Origin: Neobacillus niacini NBRC 15566
Lineage (GTDB): Bacteria; Bacillota; Bacilli; Bacillales; Cytobacillaceae
DNA: 64,000 bases
Direction: 5' to 3'
Assembly (NCBI RefSeq): GCF_001591505.1
Contig: NZ_BCVA01000033.1
Location: 1-64,000, forward strand
Shown piece after piece: positions 17,229 to 26,559 of the stretch. A model generated the notes under the pieces. The model was given only the letters and a program-made list of their open reading frames with translations. It made no database searches and was not told the origin of the DNA. A program made the position numbers and the translations under genes. Within the stretch, counting starts at the first letter, position 1; each line of letters opens with the position of its first letter.

Positions 17229-18644
17229 CTTAAAAGTAATGATAAATTTCGTGCCTTTTCCTTTTTCACTTTGTACCTCTATTTCTCCGTTATGAAGGAG
17301 AACAAGCTGTTTCACAATCGATAGTCCTAGACCAAATGCCCCGTAAGGATTACTCGTTCTCGAGATTTCGGCTTTGTAAAAGCGCCGCCATATTTTTTCG
17401 ACTTCACTTGGGTCAATGCCAATACCTGTATCCTCTACTTCAATAATCGTATTATTCTGTTCGTTTCGCCCTCTCAGCCAAATCGTACCATCTGAAGTAA
17501 ACTGAATACTGTTCTTCGTAATATTAATTAAAATTTGGACGAGTCGATCATAGTCAGCATTGACGATAATCTCTTCGTCTGCTTCTACCAGGATTTGAAC
17601 ATTTTTCTCGTCTGCCTGTACAGATAATTGTTCTTGGATGATTTCTAACAGTTCCAATAACTGGATATCTCCCCTGAATAATTGTATTTGATTCGAGCGG
17701 ATTTTTTCATAATCCAGGTTCTCATTGACGAGTCGAATAAGCCGCTTCGCTTCCTGACTAACTAAATTGATTCCTCGTTCCTTATCTTCTTCTGGGATCA
17801 TGTCATTTTTCAACCCCTCGATAACCCCGCTGATTGTGGTTAACGGTGTCCGCATTTCGTGAGAAACATCCGCCATAAATTGACGTCTACGATTTTCAAG
17901 TGCGTCAATTTCCTCCATCGAATGGTTTAATACTTTTACCATATGGTTAAAGTCATTGGCTAACTCCCCAATTTCATCAAAATTAGAGGACGGTACGTGA
18001 ACATGGTAATCTCCAGCAGACACAAGCGAGGTCGCTTCTTGGAGTCGTTTAATTCGATTCACATGGATTTTTGATAGCAGCCAGCTGAATAAAAACGAAA
18101 CACCTAGTGCGATTAGAATAGTGTAAATCAAGAATTGGTTCACTTGGCGAATCATCGCACTCGAACCGCTGATTGGCGAGGTTAACAAGATCCCGCCAAC
18201 AAACCTATCACGATTATCTAAATACGGTAATACAACAAAGGTAACACCTTGGTCAAACCGTTTATAATCACTTTGAACAATGATGGTTTGCCCTTGTGTA
18301 ATTTTATCCCACTCTGAAGGTTTCAGTTCAATGGCCGGACCACTTCGTCCTACAGCATAAAGTTTTGCATTTTGATCAAACATACTATAACTAATTTTTC
18401 GCGAGCGCAGAACATTACTATATTGATTTAATATTTGATCTGTTGCAATCGGATTCTGCTCAATGTCAGATATGATTGCTTTTCCATAAGAGATTAATTC
18501 ATCCGCTTTCTCCTCATAAACCAAATTACCCACATAATGAGCAAACAAAAGACTTAAAACGAGAAAAGCTACAATAATGATACTAATATGGCTGATAAAC
18601 TGTTGAGAAAAATAATTAATTCTTATCTGTCTGATTCGACTCAT
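17223..18644 (-). CDS. cssS: secretion-stress sensor histidine kinase CssS
   Basis: A 473-residue membrane kinase: helix 1 at about 18-40, an extracytoplasmic sensor of about 125 residues, helix 2 at about 168-190, a HAMP linker, the H-box DVSHEMRTPLTTISG, and an ATPase domain with the N box NITKNSIQF, G1 DTGIGIDPSE and GAFGLGLSIVKQL. In Bacillus subtilis CssS senses misfolded secreted proteins and activates htrA and htrB. Start is ATG 18644 (a TTG precedes it). It overlaps cssR by 29 bases, indicating translational coupling. Confidence 0.9.
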   Translation of the reverse strand: MSRIRQIRINYFSQQFISHISIIIVAFLVLSLLFAHYVGNLVYEEKADELISYGKAIISDIEQNPIATDQILNQYSNVLRSRKISYSMFDQNAKLYAVGRSGPAIELKPSEWDKITQGQTIIVQSDYKRFDQGVTFVVLPYLDNRDRFVGGILLTSPISGSSAMIRQVNQFLIYTILIALGVSFLFSWLLSKIHVNRIKRLQEATSLVSAGDYHVHVPSSNFDEIGELANDFNHMVKVLNHSMEEIDALENRRRQFMADVSHEMRTPLTTISGVIEGLKNDMIPEEDKERGINLVSQEAKRLIRLVNENLDYEKIRSNQIQLFRGDIQLLELLEIIQEQLSVQADEKNVQILVEADEEIIVNADYDRLVQILINITKNSIQFTSDGTIWLRGRNEQNNTIIEVEDTGIGIDPSEVEKIWRRFYKAEISRTSNPYGAFGLGLSIVKQLVLLHNGEIEVQSEKGKGTKFIITFKQ

Positions 18645-19317
18645 CAAACTTATAACCTACTCCCCATACAGTGTGGAAGAATGAATGCGTTGTCGTTTCC
18701 ACTTTTTTACGCAGTCGCTTAATGTGAACATCTACCGTTCGTTCGTCACCGTAAAATTGATATCCCCAAACCCGTTCAAGCAGTTGCTCTCTTGAAAATA
18801 CTTGGCGAGGATGTTCCACCATATAATATAATAAATCAAATTCCTTAGGTGTCAGATTTGTAACTGGAACACCATCGACAAGGACTTCTCTCGTATTTTT
18901 ACTAATTTTAAAATGCTCCGTCTGGAGAAAATCATCCATTGGAGCAGGAACTTGCGTCTGATATCTGCGAGTGACCGCCTTAATTCTAGCCATCAGAGTC
19001 AGCGGACTAAATGGCTTGGTAACATAATCGTCGGCACCCATTTCAAGACCGAGTACTTGGTCTGACTCTGTATCCTTCGCCGTCAGCATAATAATCGGGA
19101 CCGTATAATGTTCCTCTCTGATTTTCCGGCAAATGCTTACCCCGTCCATCCCTGGCAGCATCCAATCCACAATTAACGCATCCCATGTCCCTGTTTTGAA
19201 CGTGTTATACCCTTCAAGACCATCATTAACAAAGGTTCCTTGAATTCCTTCCTTGGCAAAAAACATCTCAATCATTGAGCAGACACTTGTATTATCTTCT
19301 ATCACGAGTATTTTCAA
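18616..19317 (-). CDS. cssR: secretion-stress response regulator CssR
   Basis: A 233-residue OmpR/PhoB-type response regulator. The receiver domain has acidic pocket residues in VIEDNTS, the phosphoacceptor Asp51 in VDWMLPGMDG, and TKPFSP with the conserved Lys. The winged-helix DNA-binding domain includes LTPKEFDLLYYMVEHPRQVFSREQ, split here from RTVDVHIKRLRKKVE. The start is taken as TTG 19317, eight bases after AGGAG; GTG 19326 overlaps that site. Paired with CssS and next to HtrB. Confidence 0.9.
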   Translation of the reverse strand: MKILVIEDNTSVCSMIEMFFAKEGIQGTFVNDGLEGYNTFKTGTWDALIVDWMLPGMDGVSICRKIREEHYTVPIIMLTAKDTESDQVLGLEMGADDYVTKPFSPLTLMARIKAVTRRYQTQVPAPMDDFLQTEHFKISKNTREVLVDGVPVTNLTPKEFDLLYYMVEHPRQVFSREQLLERVWGYQFYGDERTVDVHIKRLRKKVETTTHSFFHTVWGVGYKFDESNQTDKN

Positions 19318-19421
19318 ATCCGTCACTCCTAGGAATAAACTCTTCTTTTCTTCAGTTTAAACGATTTTTCTCTCATATCAACTATATCGCAAAAACTTCC
19401 CGGGTATTTAATACTTTGTTC

Positions 19422-19433
19422 ATAGTTTGTTAA
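19422..19433. promoter_or_regulatory. candidate CssR-binding element upstream of cssR
   Basis: ATAGTTTGTTAA, identical over 12 bases to the element upstream of htrB but inverted. It lies about 35 bases upstream of a possible -10 (TATAGT, 19386-19381, minus strand), the same distance as at htrB, which fits CssR autoregulation. Confidence 0.45.
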
Positions 19434-19440
19434 TATACAC

Positions 19441-19480
19441 ATGAAAAAGTGGTCTGGAATTTACCAGACCACTTTTTCAT
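19441..19480. terminator. bidirectional terminator, 17-bp perfect stem
   Basis: ATGAAAAAGTGGTCTGG at 19441-19457 pairs perfectly with 19464-19480. It lies after the quinone oxidoreductase stop codon, between that gene and the cssR promoter. Confidence 0.8.
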
Positions 19481-19496
19481 GTATTGGTAAAATAAT

Positions 19497-20471
19497 TTAC
19501 GGTTCTAGAATTAACTTACCAGTTGTTTTCCGTGATTGTAGTAACCGATGTACATCCGCTGCGTCCTCTAACGGGAATACACCGCCGATTGTTAGATTAA
19601 GCGCTCCTTCACCAAGATAAGTTAGCAACTCTATTAAACTAGGTTGAAGCAGCTCAGGCTTTCTCATAATCTGTGGCAAGAAAAAGCCAATAACAGACTG
19701 GTTTCGAGCCATTAATGAAGAAGGGTACATTTTGCTCTGCTCGCCGCTCGCTGCCCCAAACACAACCAGGCGGCCAAAAGTGGCAAGACATTTTAAGGTT
19801 TGATTAAAAACATCACCCCCTACCATCTCAAGTGCAACATCTACTCCTTTTCCTCCAGTCGCTTCTAATACCTGCTCCACCCAGTTTGTTTCTGAATAAT
19901 TCACAAGCACATCCGCACCCATTTGACGGGCTAGTTCTAGTTTTTCAGCATTACTAGCGGTTGCAATAATCTTGCCAGCACCAAAAAGCTTTGCCAATTG
20001 TACCGCTAGTGTTCCTACACCCCCGGCTGCTGCATGAACGAGAACCGTTTCCCCATTTTCTAATCGGCCCATCGTTTTTAAGACATGATAGGCACTTAAT
20101 CCTTGGAGAGGAAGCGCTGCTGCATTTCGAAAATCTAAATGCTTGGGAAGTGGAATTAATGAGCGCTCATCGGCCAGCGCAAATTCTGAATAACCACCTG
20201 ACTCAATCAATGTAACTACTCTCATCCCTGGTTTAACGTTGGTTACTTTTTCTCCCACATCTGCTACCACCCCTGCGATTTCTGCCCCCGGAATAAAGGG
20301 AAGTGGTGTCTTGACCACATATTGACCTTCCCTTCTTGCCGTATCAGCATAATTGACGCCGATTGCCTTAATTTCAATTAGGACTTCACGACCTGCAGGT
20401 ACTGGTCTCTCAATCTCTACTATTTCTAACACTTCAGGACCGCCATATTTCTGTAATTGAATCGCTTTCAT
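19497..20471 (-). CDS. quinone oxidoreductase-type zinc-independent alcohol dehydrogenase
   Basis: A 324-residue medium-chain dehydrogenase/reductase of the NADPH:quinone reductase (QOR) type. The GroES-like N-terminal half contains GVNYADTARREGQY and PGAEIAGVV; the Rossmann half has VLVHAAAGGVGTLAVQLAK and IATASNAEKLELA. The catalytic zinc ligands of classical alcohol dehydrogenases are absent. ATG 20471 follows AAAGGAAG. It is the last gene of a run that includes enoyl-CoA hydratase and a phosphotransferase, so a role in acyl or aromatic catabolism is plausible. Confidence 0.88.
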   Translation of the reverse strand: MKAIQLQKYGGPEVLEIVEIERPVPAGREVLIEIKAIGVNYADTARREGQYVVKTPLPFIPGAEIAGVVADVGEKVTNVKPGMRVVTLIESGGYSEFALADERSLIPLPKHLDFRNAAALPLQGLSAYHVLKTMGRLENGETVLVHAAAGGVGTLAVQLAKLFGAGKIIATASNAEKLELARQMGADVLVNYSETNWVEQVLEATGGKGVDVALEMVGGDVFNQTLKCLATFGRLVVFGAASGEQSKMYPSSLMARNQSVIGFFLPQIMRKPELLQPSLIELLTYLGEGALNLTIGGVFPLEDAADVHRLLQSRKTTGKLILEP

Positions 20472-20487
20472 GTTTAAAACTTCCTTT

Positions 20488-21267
20488 CTACCTTCCTTTA
20501 TAAACGGGCTTTCTTTTTTCCTTAAATGCCGCAACGCCCTCCTTGTGGTCGTCCGTTTGTACCATTAAAACTTGAGTAAGTCGTTCTTGTTCCAATATTT
20601 CTTCAAGTGACCTGTTGAAGGATTGGTCAATTAATTTCTTTTGTTTCCCGTAAGCTTTACCTGCACCTTGGGCTAAACTTAATGCTAGTTTCGTAGTCTC
20701 TTCTTGGAGCCTCTCTAATGAGAACAAAGAATTAATAACTCCTAATTGAAAGAGACGTTTTGCCGGAATAGGCTCTCCACTAAAGAAAAACTGCTTTGCT
20801 AAATGTGGACCAATCAGCTTTGGAAGAAAATAAGAACCTCCTCCATCCGATACCAAACCTACCTTAGAGAAGCTAAGCGCAAACTTACTGTCCTCAGCTG
20901 CAACAATGATATCGCAGGCGAGAGCTAAATTAAATCCCGCTCCTGCTGCAAAGCCGTGAACAGCAGCGATAATCGGTTTTTCTAAATCTTTCATTTGTAA
21001 AATTAATTCGTTTAATTTTCCGATATGTTCATAGACTTGATTTCCATCACTCTGTCCCATGGTTTTCACATCACCGCCAGCACTAAAGGCGCGGCCGGCA
21101 CCTGATAAGACAATTACCTGTACATCCGGGTCATTTTTTGCTTGACTAAGAGCGTTTGTCAATCCCAAAACCATTTCGGAACTAAAAGCATTTAGACTCT
21201 CTGGTCGATTTAATGTTAAGGTCAGAACAGGACCCAACTTTTCTACTAATAAATGTGTATTCTCCAA
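20488..21267 (-). CDS. enoyl-CoA hydratase/isomerase family protein
   Basis: A 259-residue crotonase-fold protein. The oxyanion-hole segments SGAGRAFSAGGDVKTM and HGFAAGAGFNLALACDI are present. A catalytic Glu equivalent is not obvious in SFSKVGLVSDGGGSYFLP (Asp instead), so hydratase, isomerase or another crotonase reaction is possible. The start is taken as TTG 21267, nine bases after GAGAGG, giving the normal family length; the longer frame upstream overlaps the next gene. It is probably co-transcribed with the flanking genes. Confidence 0.88.
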   Translation of the reverse strand: MENTHLLVEKLGPVLTLTLNRPESLNAFSSEMVLGLTNALSQAKNDPDVQVIVLSGAGRAFSAGGDVKTMGQSDGNQVYEHIGKLNELILQMKDLEKPIIAAVHGFAAGAGFNLALACDIIVAAEDSKFALSFSKVGLVSDGGGSYFLPKLIGPHLAKQFFFSGEPIPAKRLFQLGVINSLFSLERLQEETTKLALSLAQGAGKAYGKQKKLIDQSFNRSLEEILEQERLTQVLMVQTDDHKEGVAAFKEKRKPVYKGR

Positions 21268-21301
21268 TAAAATCTTCCTCTCTACATTTATTAAATTCTC
21301 T

Positions 21302-22375
21302 TTAAAACTCTCCAGAAGCAACCTTTACGGCATGTTCCATTAACATTTTTGTTTTAAGGTTGAAGTTGGCAAATCGAAGATCATTGGTTTGCCCTTTCTT
21401 ATAGCGGTAATATATTTGTTGACAGATAACTGCTAACTTAAAGTAGGCAAAGGTTAAATAATAGTTCACATCTGTAACGTCCCTACCGCTTTTCTTTGCA
21501 TAGCGCTCAATGAATTGCTTCCTTGTAAAGAAACCATCGTTTACCGTTACCGGTGCTTTACCCAGCCCCAGTTTTAACTCCTCCGGATCATCCTCTTGAT
21601 TCCAATAGCCCATCACAACACCAAGGTCACAAAGAGGATCGCCTACCGTTGTCATTTCCCAATCAAAAAGCCCAACCATTTCAGACAAGTTCTCATTAAA
21701 CATTGCGTTATTAAACTTATAGTCATAGTGAATGATTGCAGTACTCTGTTGGGCTGGTATATGGTCTGACAGCCATTTTTTGAGCGTATCTACAGCATTC
21801 ACTTCATCCGTTTTGGACTGTTCATATCGACCAATCAATCCATGTACCTGCCTTACTGTGAATCCCTCAGGTTTACTGATTTCACCAAGTCTTGTTTCTT
21901 TGTAATTAATTCCGTGAAGTTCGACTAATTTATCAACCATAATTTCTGAAAGCTGCTGGCACAGTTCCTTCGTTACCGTTATTTCATCAGGGAAAAAAGT
22001 ATCAATGACAATGCCATTTTTGCGTTCCATGATAAAGAATGGACTTCCAACTATGTCCTGTCGATTGGAAAATAGGATTGGCTTTGGTGTAACGGAAAAG
22101 ACTGGGTTGAGCTCAGAGATGATTTTAAATTCTCTTTCCATATCATGCGCTTTCGGTGCGACTGGCCCTAACGGCGGGCGACGTAAAACGGCTTGCCATT
22201 CACCTACTTTCATTTGATAGGTTAGATTTGAGTGGCCAGCGGAAAACTGAAGAAGTTCAAGGGGGCTATTGGGCAGATTTTCAATATTTTCCCGCAAAAA
22301 TTGCTCTAAAATATCTAAATTTAATTCCTCTCCTTTTCGGACTGGAATTGTATCTTTGCTCATTTGGTGAGGCAT
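21302..22375 (-). CDS. phosphotransferase family protein, ACAD11/APH-like
   Basis: A 357-residue kinase-fold protein of the aminoglycoside phosphotransferase/choline kinase superfamily. It has the P-loop-like segment FSAGHSNLTYQM, the Brenner-type catalytic motif IHYDYKFNNAMF, and the metal-binding FDWEMTTVGDPLCDLG. Proteins of this subgroup are the kinase half of ACAD11-like systems, which phosphorylate 4-hydroxyacyl-CoA for beta-oxidation; the acyl-CoA dehydrogenase at 24818 fits this. ATG 22375 is seven bases after AGGAG. An operator-like palindrome lies 43 bases upstream of the start. Confidence 0.85.
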   Translation of the reverse strand: MPHQMSKDTIPVRKGEELNLDILEQFLRENIENLPNSPLELLQFSAGHSNLTYQMKVGEWQAVLRRPPLGPVAPKAHDMEREFKIISELNPVFSVTPKPILFSNRQDIVGSPFFIMERKNGIVIDTFFPDEITVTKELCQQLSEIMVDKLVELHGINYKETRLGEISKPEGFTVRQVHGLIGRYEQSKTDEVNAVDTLKKWLSDHIPAQQSTAIIHYDYKFNNAMFNENLSEMVGLFDWEMTTVGDPLCDLGVVMGYWNQEDDPEELKLGLGKAPVTVNDGFFTRKQFIERYAKKSGRDVTDVNYYLTFAYFKLAVICQQIYYRYKKGQTNDLRFANFNLKTKMLMEHAVKVASGEF

Positions 22376-22417
22376 ACGATCACTCCTGTCATTCAAAAGA
22401 TTCAGTCTATTTTAAAT

Positions 22418-22436
22418 ATACCTACTGGTTAGTATG
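22418..22436. promoter_or_regulatory. TetR-type operator, site 1
   Basis: ATACCTACTGGTTAGTATG, an imperfect palindrome located upstream of the phosphotransferase-hydratase-oxidoreductase genes. It matches the site at 26044-26062 in 18 of 19 positions when that site is read on the opposite strand. Confidence 0.6.
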
Positions 22437-22485
22437 CCATAGTGAAAAGGAGAGCCTAGTGTCAGACACCCTCCATAAATTTTTA

Positions 22486-23049
22486 TTAATTTGCTTGAAT
22501 TCCCTCTAATATCATTTCAACAAAAATCTCTGCTACTTCACGGTCTGTAGACGGCCCCTCTGGATTAAACCATTGATAGCTCCAATTGGAAGCCCCTAGA
22601 ATACCAAAGGTAACAATATGAGCATTCAAGTCTGACCGAAACTCTCCTTTTTCGATTCCATCTTTAAGAATCTGCTCAACATTCAATCGGAATTCGTCCC
22701 GCTTTGGCACAATTAAAGCTAGTCTTTCTTCATTTAAGTTTTTCATTTCTCTAAAAAAGATCTTCGCAGCCGATCCTTGTATTTTAATGTTACTAATTAG
22801 CATGTAAACAATATCGAAAAGCTTCTCTTTGCAGCTTCTATTATCATCCAGTATTTTCCTTTGTTTTTCTAGTAAGTAATTAATATATCCGAGATGAATG
22901 TCCATTAGAAGTTCTTCTTTACTCGAAAAATAATAGTAAAACGTCCCTTTGGTCACACCAATGGAATCTACGATGTCCTGGATGGATGTTTCCTTGAAAC
23001 CCCTTTTCTCGAACAGATTAATGCTATGTTCTGTTATTTTGTCTTTCAC
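22486..23049 (-). CDS. TetR/AcrR-family transcriptional regulator
   Basis: A 187-residue repressor-type protein. The N-terminal helix-turn-helix is clear: FKETSIQDIVDSIGVTKGTF followed by YYYFSSKEELL. The C-terminal ligand domain resembles those of fatty-acid-degradation regulators (for example Bacillus FadR-like proteins). GTG 23049 is the start. It lies inside an acyl-CoA catabolism cluster with near-identical palindromes in front of both halves, so it probably represses the cluster in response to an acyl-CoA (inference). Confidence 0.88.
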   Translation of the reverse strand: MKDKITEHSINLFEKRGFKETSIQDIVDSIGVTKGTFYYYFSSKEELLMDIHLGYINYLLEKQRKILDDNRSCKEKLFDIVYMLISNIKIQGSAAKIFFREMKNLNEERLALIVPKRDEFRLNVEQILKDGIEKGEFRSDLNAHIVTFGILGASNWSYQWFNPEGPSTDREVAEIFVEMILEGIQAN

Positions 23050-23145
23050 CGTTCATGTCCTCACAATCTGTAATATGTCTAGTGAAATTATACCATATTC
23101 TATTTCGCAACAAACATGGGCAACGAGCGAAAATTGGTTGACCTC

Positions 23146-24759
23146 TTAGTTTTTAACAGTTTCCTCTCGTAAGGCACGGCGGAGAATTTTTCCAACCTGT
23201 GTTTTTGGTAATTGTTCACGAAATTCAACCATGCGAGGAACCTTGTAAGCTGCCATATTTAATTTACAGTATTGAATCAATTCTTCTTCTGTTGCTGTTT
23301 GCCCGTTTTTTAAAACCACAAAAGCCTTTACATCTTCTCCACGGTAGGGGTCTGGTACTCCGATGACAACTGCTTCTTGGACAGCAGGGTGTTCATAAAG
23401 CACCTCTTCAATATCACGAGGATAAATATTGAAACCGCTCGCAATAATTAAATCCTTCTTACGGTCAACGATATATAAATACCCATCATCGTCTATTTTT
23501 GCGATATCACCAGTAAAGAGCCAGCCATCTCGTAATGTATTGGCTGTTTCCTCAGGCATATTCCAATAGCCTTTCATGATTTGAGGACCCTTTATAATGA
23601 CCTCACCCAATTCACCAACCGGAACTTCCTCCTTGCCACTTGCAACATCTACAATCTTGTATTCAGTCGATGGCATGCCTATGCCAACACTTCCTGGTTT
23701 GCGATTTGTAAATGGGGGGTTACAATGGGTGGTTGGCGACGCTTCAGAAAGTCCGTATCCTTCTAGGATTTTTGCCCCTGTTTTTCTTTCAAACTCCCGA
23801 AGAAGTTCTACTGGCATGGGTGCACTGCCGCTATTGCAGGTTTTAATACTATTAATTCCATACTCCTCTGCATGCGGATGGTTCGTAATCGCGACATACA
23901 TGGTTGGAACTCCTGGGAAGGTAGTGGGCTGTTCGTTTTTAATCGTGTTCAATACTTCCTCTAATTCAAACCGAGGAAGCATGATGGATTCCCCGCCTGT
24001 AAAAATCGTTAAGTTCATACAGGCTGTCATACCAAATACATGGAAAAGTGGAATTACCGTTAAACAGCGATCTTTCCCTAATTCAAATTCATGCTTGAAG
24101 AATTCATAGGATTGAAGGACATTGGCCACAATGTTACGGTGTGTTAACATCGCTCCCTTCGATCTTCCTGTTGTTCCGCCAGTATACTGCAGAACTGCGA
24201 TGTCATGTTCGAGTTCAATCGTAACAGGAGTCACTTTTCCATTTCCATCTGCAAGAAAGGTTTCAAAACTCCTATCTGGAGAAAAGTCTTGTCCAGAGGG
24301 CTGCAGGCTGACGACAATAATATTTTTCAGGCTCGTACGGTGTTGAACGCTTTTTACTCTCGGATAAAAAGCGTCCATAACAACAATCGTGTCGGCACCT
24401 GAATCATTTAGTATATATTCAAGCTCGCGTTCAACACTCATTGGGTTTACCTGCGTTACGATTGCCCCTGCTCCTAAAATGCCATAATAAGAAATGACAT
24501 ATTGTGGGCAGTTCGGAAGCATAAGTGCCACTCGGTCTCCCTTCTGAACTTGATTTTGCTGTAGTGCTGAGGTAAATCCTTTAGAAAGACCTAGTAATTG
24601 TTGATAAGAAATTTTTCTGCCATAGAAGGAAAGTGCATGATTTTCGGGATATTTTGCTGCAGTATCTTGAAGTATTTCTACCATATTTTTTTCAGGGTTA
24701 GAGATTGTTGATGAAATTGATTCTGGGTATTGAGCCCGCCATGCTTTCTTTTCAGCCAT
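23146..24759 (-). CDS. long-chain acyl-CoA synthetase (AMP-binding)
   Basis: A 537-residue adenylate-forming enzyme that activates fatty acids to acyl-CoA. Core motifs: P-loop YTGGTTGRSKGAMLTH at about 190, GYGLSEASPTTH, WLFTGDIAKIDDDGYLY, the hinge DRKKDLIIASGFNIYP, and the C-terminal catalytic Lys in KTQVGKILRRAL. Length fits LcfB/FadD-like enzymes. It follows the acyl-CoA dehydrogenase by 58 bases on the same strand, so both probably share the promoter near 26060. Confidence 0.92.
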   Translation of the reverse strand: MAEKKAWRAQYPESISSTISNPEKNMVEILQDTAAKYPENHALSFYGRKISYQQLLGLSKGFTSALQQNQVQKGDRVALMLPNCPQYVISYYGILGAGAIVTQVNPMSVERELEYILNDSGADTIVVMDAFYPRVKSVQHRTSLKNIIVVSLQPSGQDFSPDRSFETFLADGNGKVTPVTIELEHDIAVLQYTGGTTGRSKGAMLTHRNIVANVLQSYEFFKHEFELGKDRCLTVIPLFHVFGMTACMNLTIFTGGESIMLPRFELEEVLNTIKNEQPTTFPGVPTMYVAITNHPHAEEYGINSIKTCNSGSAPMPVELLREFERKTGAKILEGYGLSEASPTTHCNPPFTNRKPGSVGIGMPSTEYKIVDVASGKEEVPVGELGEVIIKGPQIMKGYWNMPEETANTLRDGWLFTGDIAKIDDDGYLYIVDRKKDLIIASGFNIYPRDIEEVLYEHPAVQEAVVIGVPDPYRGEDVKAFVVLKNGQTATEEELIQYCKLNMAAYKVPRMVEFREQLPKTQVGKILRRALREETVKN

Positions 24760-24817
24760 TGGTTTCCCTCCAAAAATATTTTTTTTTTTAAAAGTAACCC
24801 TTCCTCAAGTTTGATTA

Positions 24818-26026
24818 CTACTGGTATTTCTTTAATTCAAGCTTAGCGACCTGAGCACGGTGTACTTCGTCTGGTCCGTCAGCCAGCCGCAATGTTCTAG
24901 AGTTTGCCCACATCGCTGCAAGTGGAAAATCATTTGAAACTCCTGCTCCCCCAAATGCTTGAATCGCTCTATCAATTACACGTAATGCCATATTAGGCGC
25001 CACTACTTTAATCATCGCAATCTCTGTTTTTGCTTCTTTATTTCCAACAGTATCCATCATATAAGCTGCCTTTAAAGTCAAAAGCCTTGCTTGTTCGATC
25101 TCAATCCTTGAATCGGCAATCCACTCTTTAATAACCCCTTGGCTTGAGAGCGGTTTTCCGAAGGCTTCACGATTTTGAACGCGCTTACATAAAAGTTCAA
25201 GAGCTCGTTCTGCAGCACCAATCAGTCTCATACAATGATGTATTCTTCCGGGTCCTAATCGTCCCTGTGCAATCGCAAACCCTTTTCCTTCACCCCAGAG
25301 AATGTTGTCAGCCGGAACCCGAACATTTTCAAAAGTAATTTCGGCATGTCCATGCGGGGCATGGTCAAAACCGAAAACAGGAAGCATTCTTTCAATTGTA
25401 ATTCCTTGAGTGTCAAGTGGGACTAGAATCATCGATTGCTGCTCATGACGGTTGGCATTAAAGTCCGTCTTACCCATTACAATCGCAATTTTGCACCTAG
25501 GATCACCTGCACCAGAAGACCACCATTTACGTCCATTTATGATGTACTCATCACCATCTCTTACAATGCTTGCTTCGATATTCGTTGCATCGGAAGAAGC
25601 TACTCCCGGTTCCGTCATCGAAAAGCATGAACGAATTTCTCCTGCCAATAATGGTTTTAGCCACTTTTCTTTATGTTCCTCTTTACCATAACGAACAAGT
25701 ACCTCCATGTTACCTGTATCAGGTGCATTACAGTTAAATACTTCTGGCCCAATTAACGAGCGTCCCATTATCTCGCAAAGTGGAGCATATTCCAGATTGC
25801 TTAGACCTGCTCCATATTCACTTTCCGGGAGAAATAAGTTCCAGAGACGCTCTGTTTTTGCCTTTTCCTTTAAGTCTTCCATTACCTGTGGAATAGCACT
25901 CCAACGATTTTTCTGGACGTTCAACTGCTGCTCATAAATATTTTCATTTGGATAGACATGCTCCTCCATAAAATTGATTAGTCTTGTCTGTAACTCTTTA
26001 ACTCTAGCAGAATATGAAAAATTCAT
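24818..26026 (-). CDS. acyl-CoA dehydrogenase, ACAD11-like
   Basis: A 402-residue flavoprotein that introduces the 2,3 double bond in acyl-CoA. It shows [16 protein letters not shown] (FAD and substrate binding), the [16 protein letters not shown] segment, the [16 protein letters not shown] stretch and the C-terminal [15 protein letters not shown] motif. The subgroup is the one usually paired with the kinase-like protein at 21302. Its ATG lies about 20 bases from the second operator-like palindrome, so it is probably the first gene of a TetR-controlled unit. Confidence 0.92.
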   Translation of the reverse strand: MNFSYSARVKELQTRLINFMEEHVYPNENIYEQQLNVQKNRWSAIPQVMEDLKEKAKTERLWNLFLPESEYGAGLSNLEYAPLCEIMGRSLIGPEVFNCNAPDTGNMEVLVRYGKEEHKEKWLKPLLAGEIRSCFSMTEPGVASSDATNIEASIVRDGDEYIINGRKWWSSGAGDPRCKIAIVMGKTDFNANRHEQQSMILVPLDTQGITIERMLPVFGFDHAPHGHAEITFENVRVPADNILWGEGKGFAIAQGRLGPGRIHHCMRLIGAAERALELLCKRVQNREAFGKPLSSQGVIKEWIADSRIEIEQARLLTLKAAYMMDTVGNKEAKTEIAMIKVVAPNMALRVIDRAIQAFGGAGVSNDFPLAAMWANSRTLRLADGPDEVHRAQVAKLELKKYQ

Positions 26027-26043
26027 CTCCCCACCCCTTTACA

Positions 26044-26062
26044 CATACTAACCAGTTGGTAT
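26044..26062. promoter_or_regulatory. TetR-type operator, site 2
   Basis: CATACTAACCAGTTGGTAT, 18 bases upstream of the acyl-CoA dehydrogenase start. Read on the other strand it is ATACCAACTGGTTAGTATG, one mismatch from site 1 at 22418-22436. Confidence 0.6.
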
Positions 26063-26135
26063 CTACACCTGCTATTATACCTCCAAACATTAAATATTCC
26101 AATTTATTTCAAAATATTCTAACAAATAATCTGTT

Positions 26136-26330
26136 TTAATATCTTTTTATACCCTTTTTTTGCTTATTCATCAATTCATGTGATTTTTCAATGATATCGG
26201 TTAAGACGTCCCCTTTATATACTCGACCTAATTTGAGGTTTTCCTGATAATATTCTACAATTTCATCTAATTTGTCTGATGTTTCTTTTGAAATTCTTAC
26301 ATTTAATTGTATTCTTCCATTCTCAGCCAA
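26136..26330 (-). CDS. small ribbon-helix-helix-like protein, 64 aa
   Basis: A 64-residue protein with a beta strand followed by two helices: RIQLNVRISKETSDKLDEIV and then GDVLTDIIEKSHELM. This matches the ribbon-helix-helix (CopG/Arc-like) pattern and suggests DNA binding. TTG 26330 is chosen because AGGAG lies eight bases upstream; the ATG at 26348 overlaps the site. No toxin gene is adjacent, so an antitoxin role is not supported. Confidence 0.65.
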   Translation of the reverse strand: MAENGRIQLNVRISKETSDKLDEIVEYYQENLKLGRVYKGDVLTDIIEKSHELMNKQKKGIKRY

Positions 26331-26559
26331 GGGAGACACTCCTATCATATTTATAGCAACCTGCTAGCACATTGCTTAATTCGTGTAATAACTTGATTAT
26401 ATACTATTATTCTGCACTTATTTCAACAAATCCAAAAAAAGAATGATACTTCTATCCAAAACCTTATCTAATAAAGTATAAATTTAGATATTATTCAGCT
26501 TAGTTTTTACATAAAAACACAAATTTTGCTTCACATTATGGTGAGGAGGTTTGTACGAT

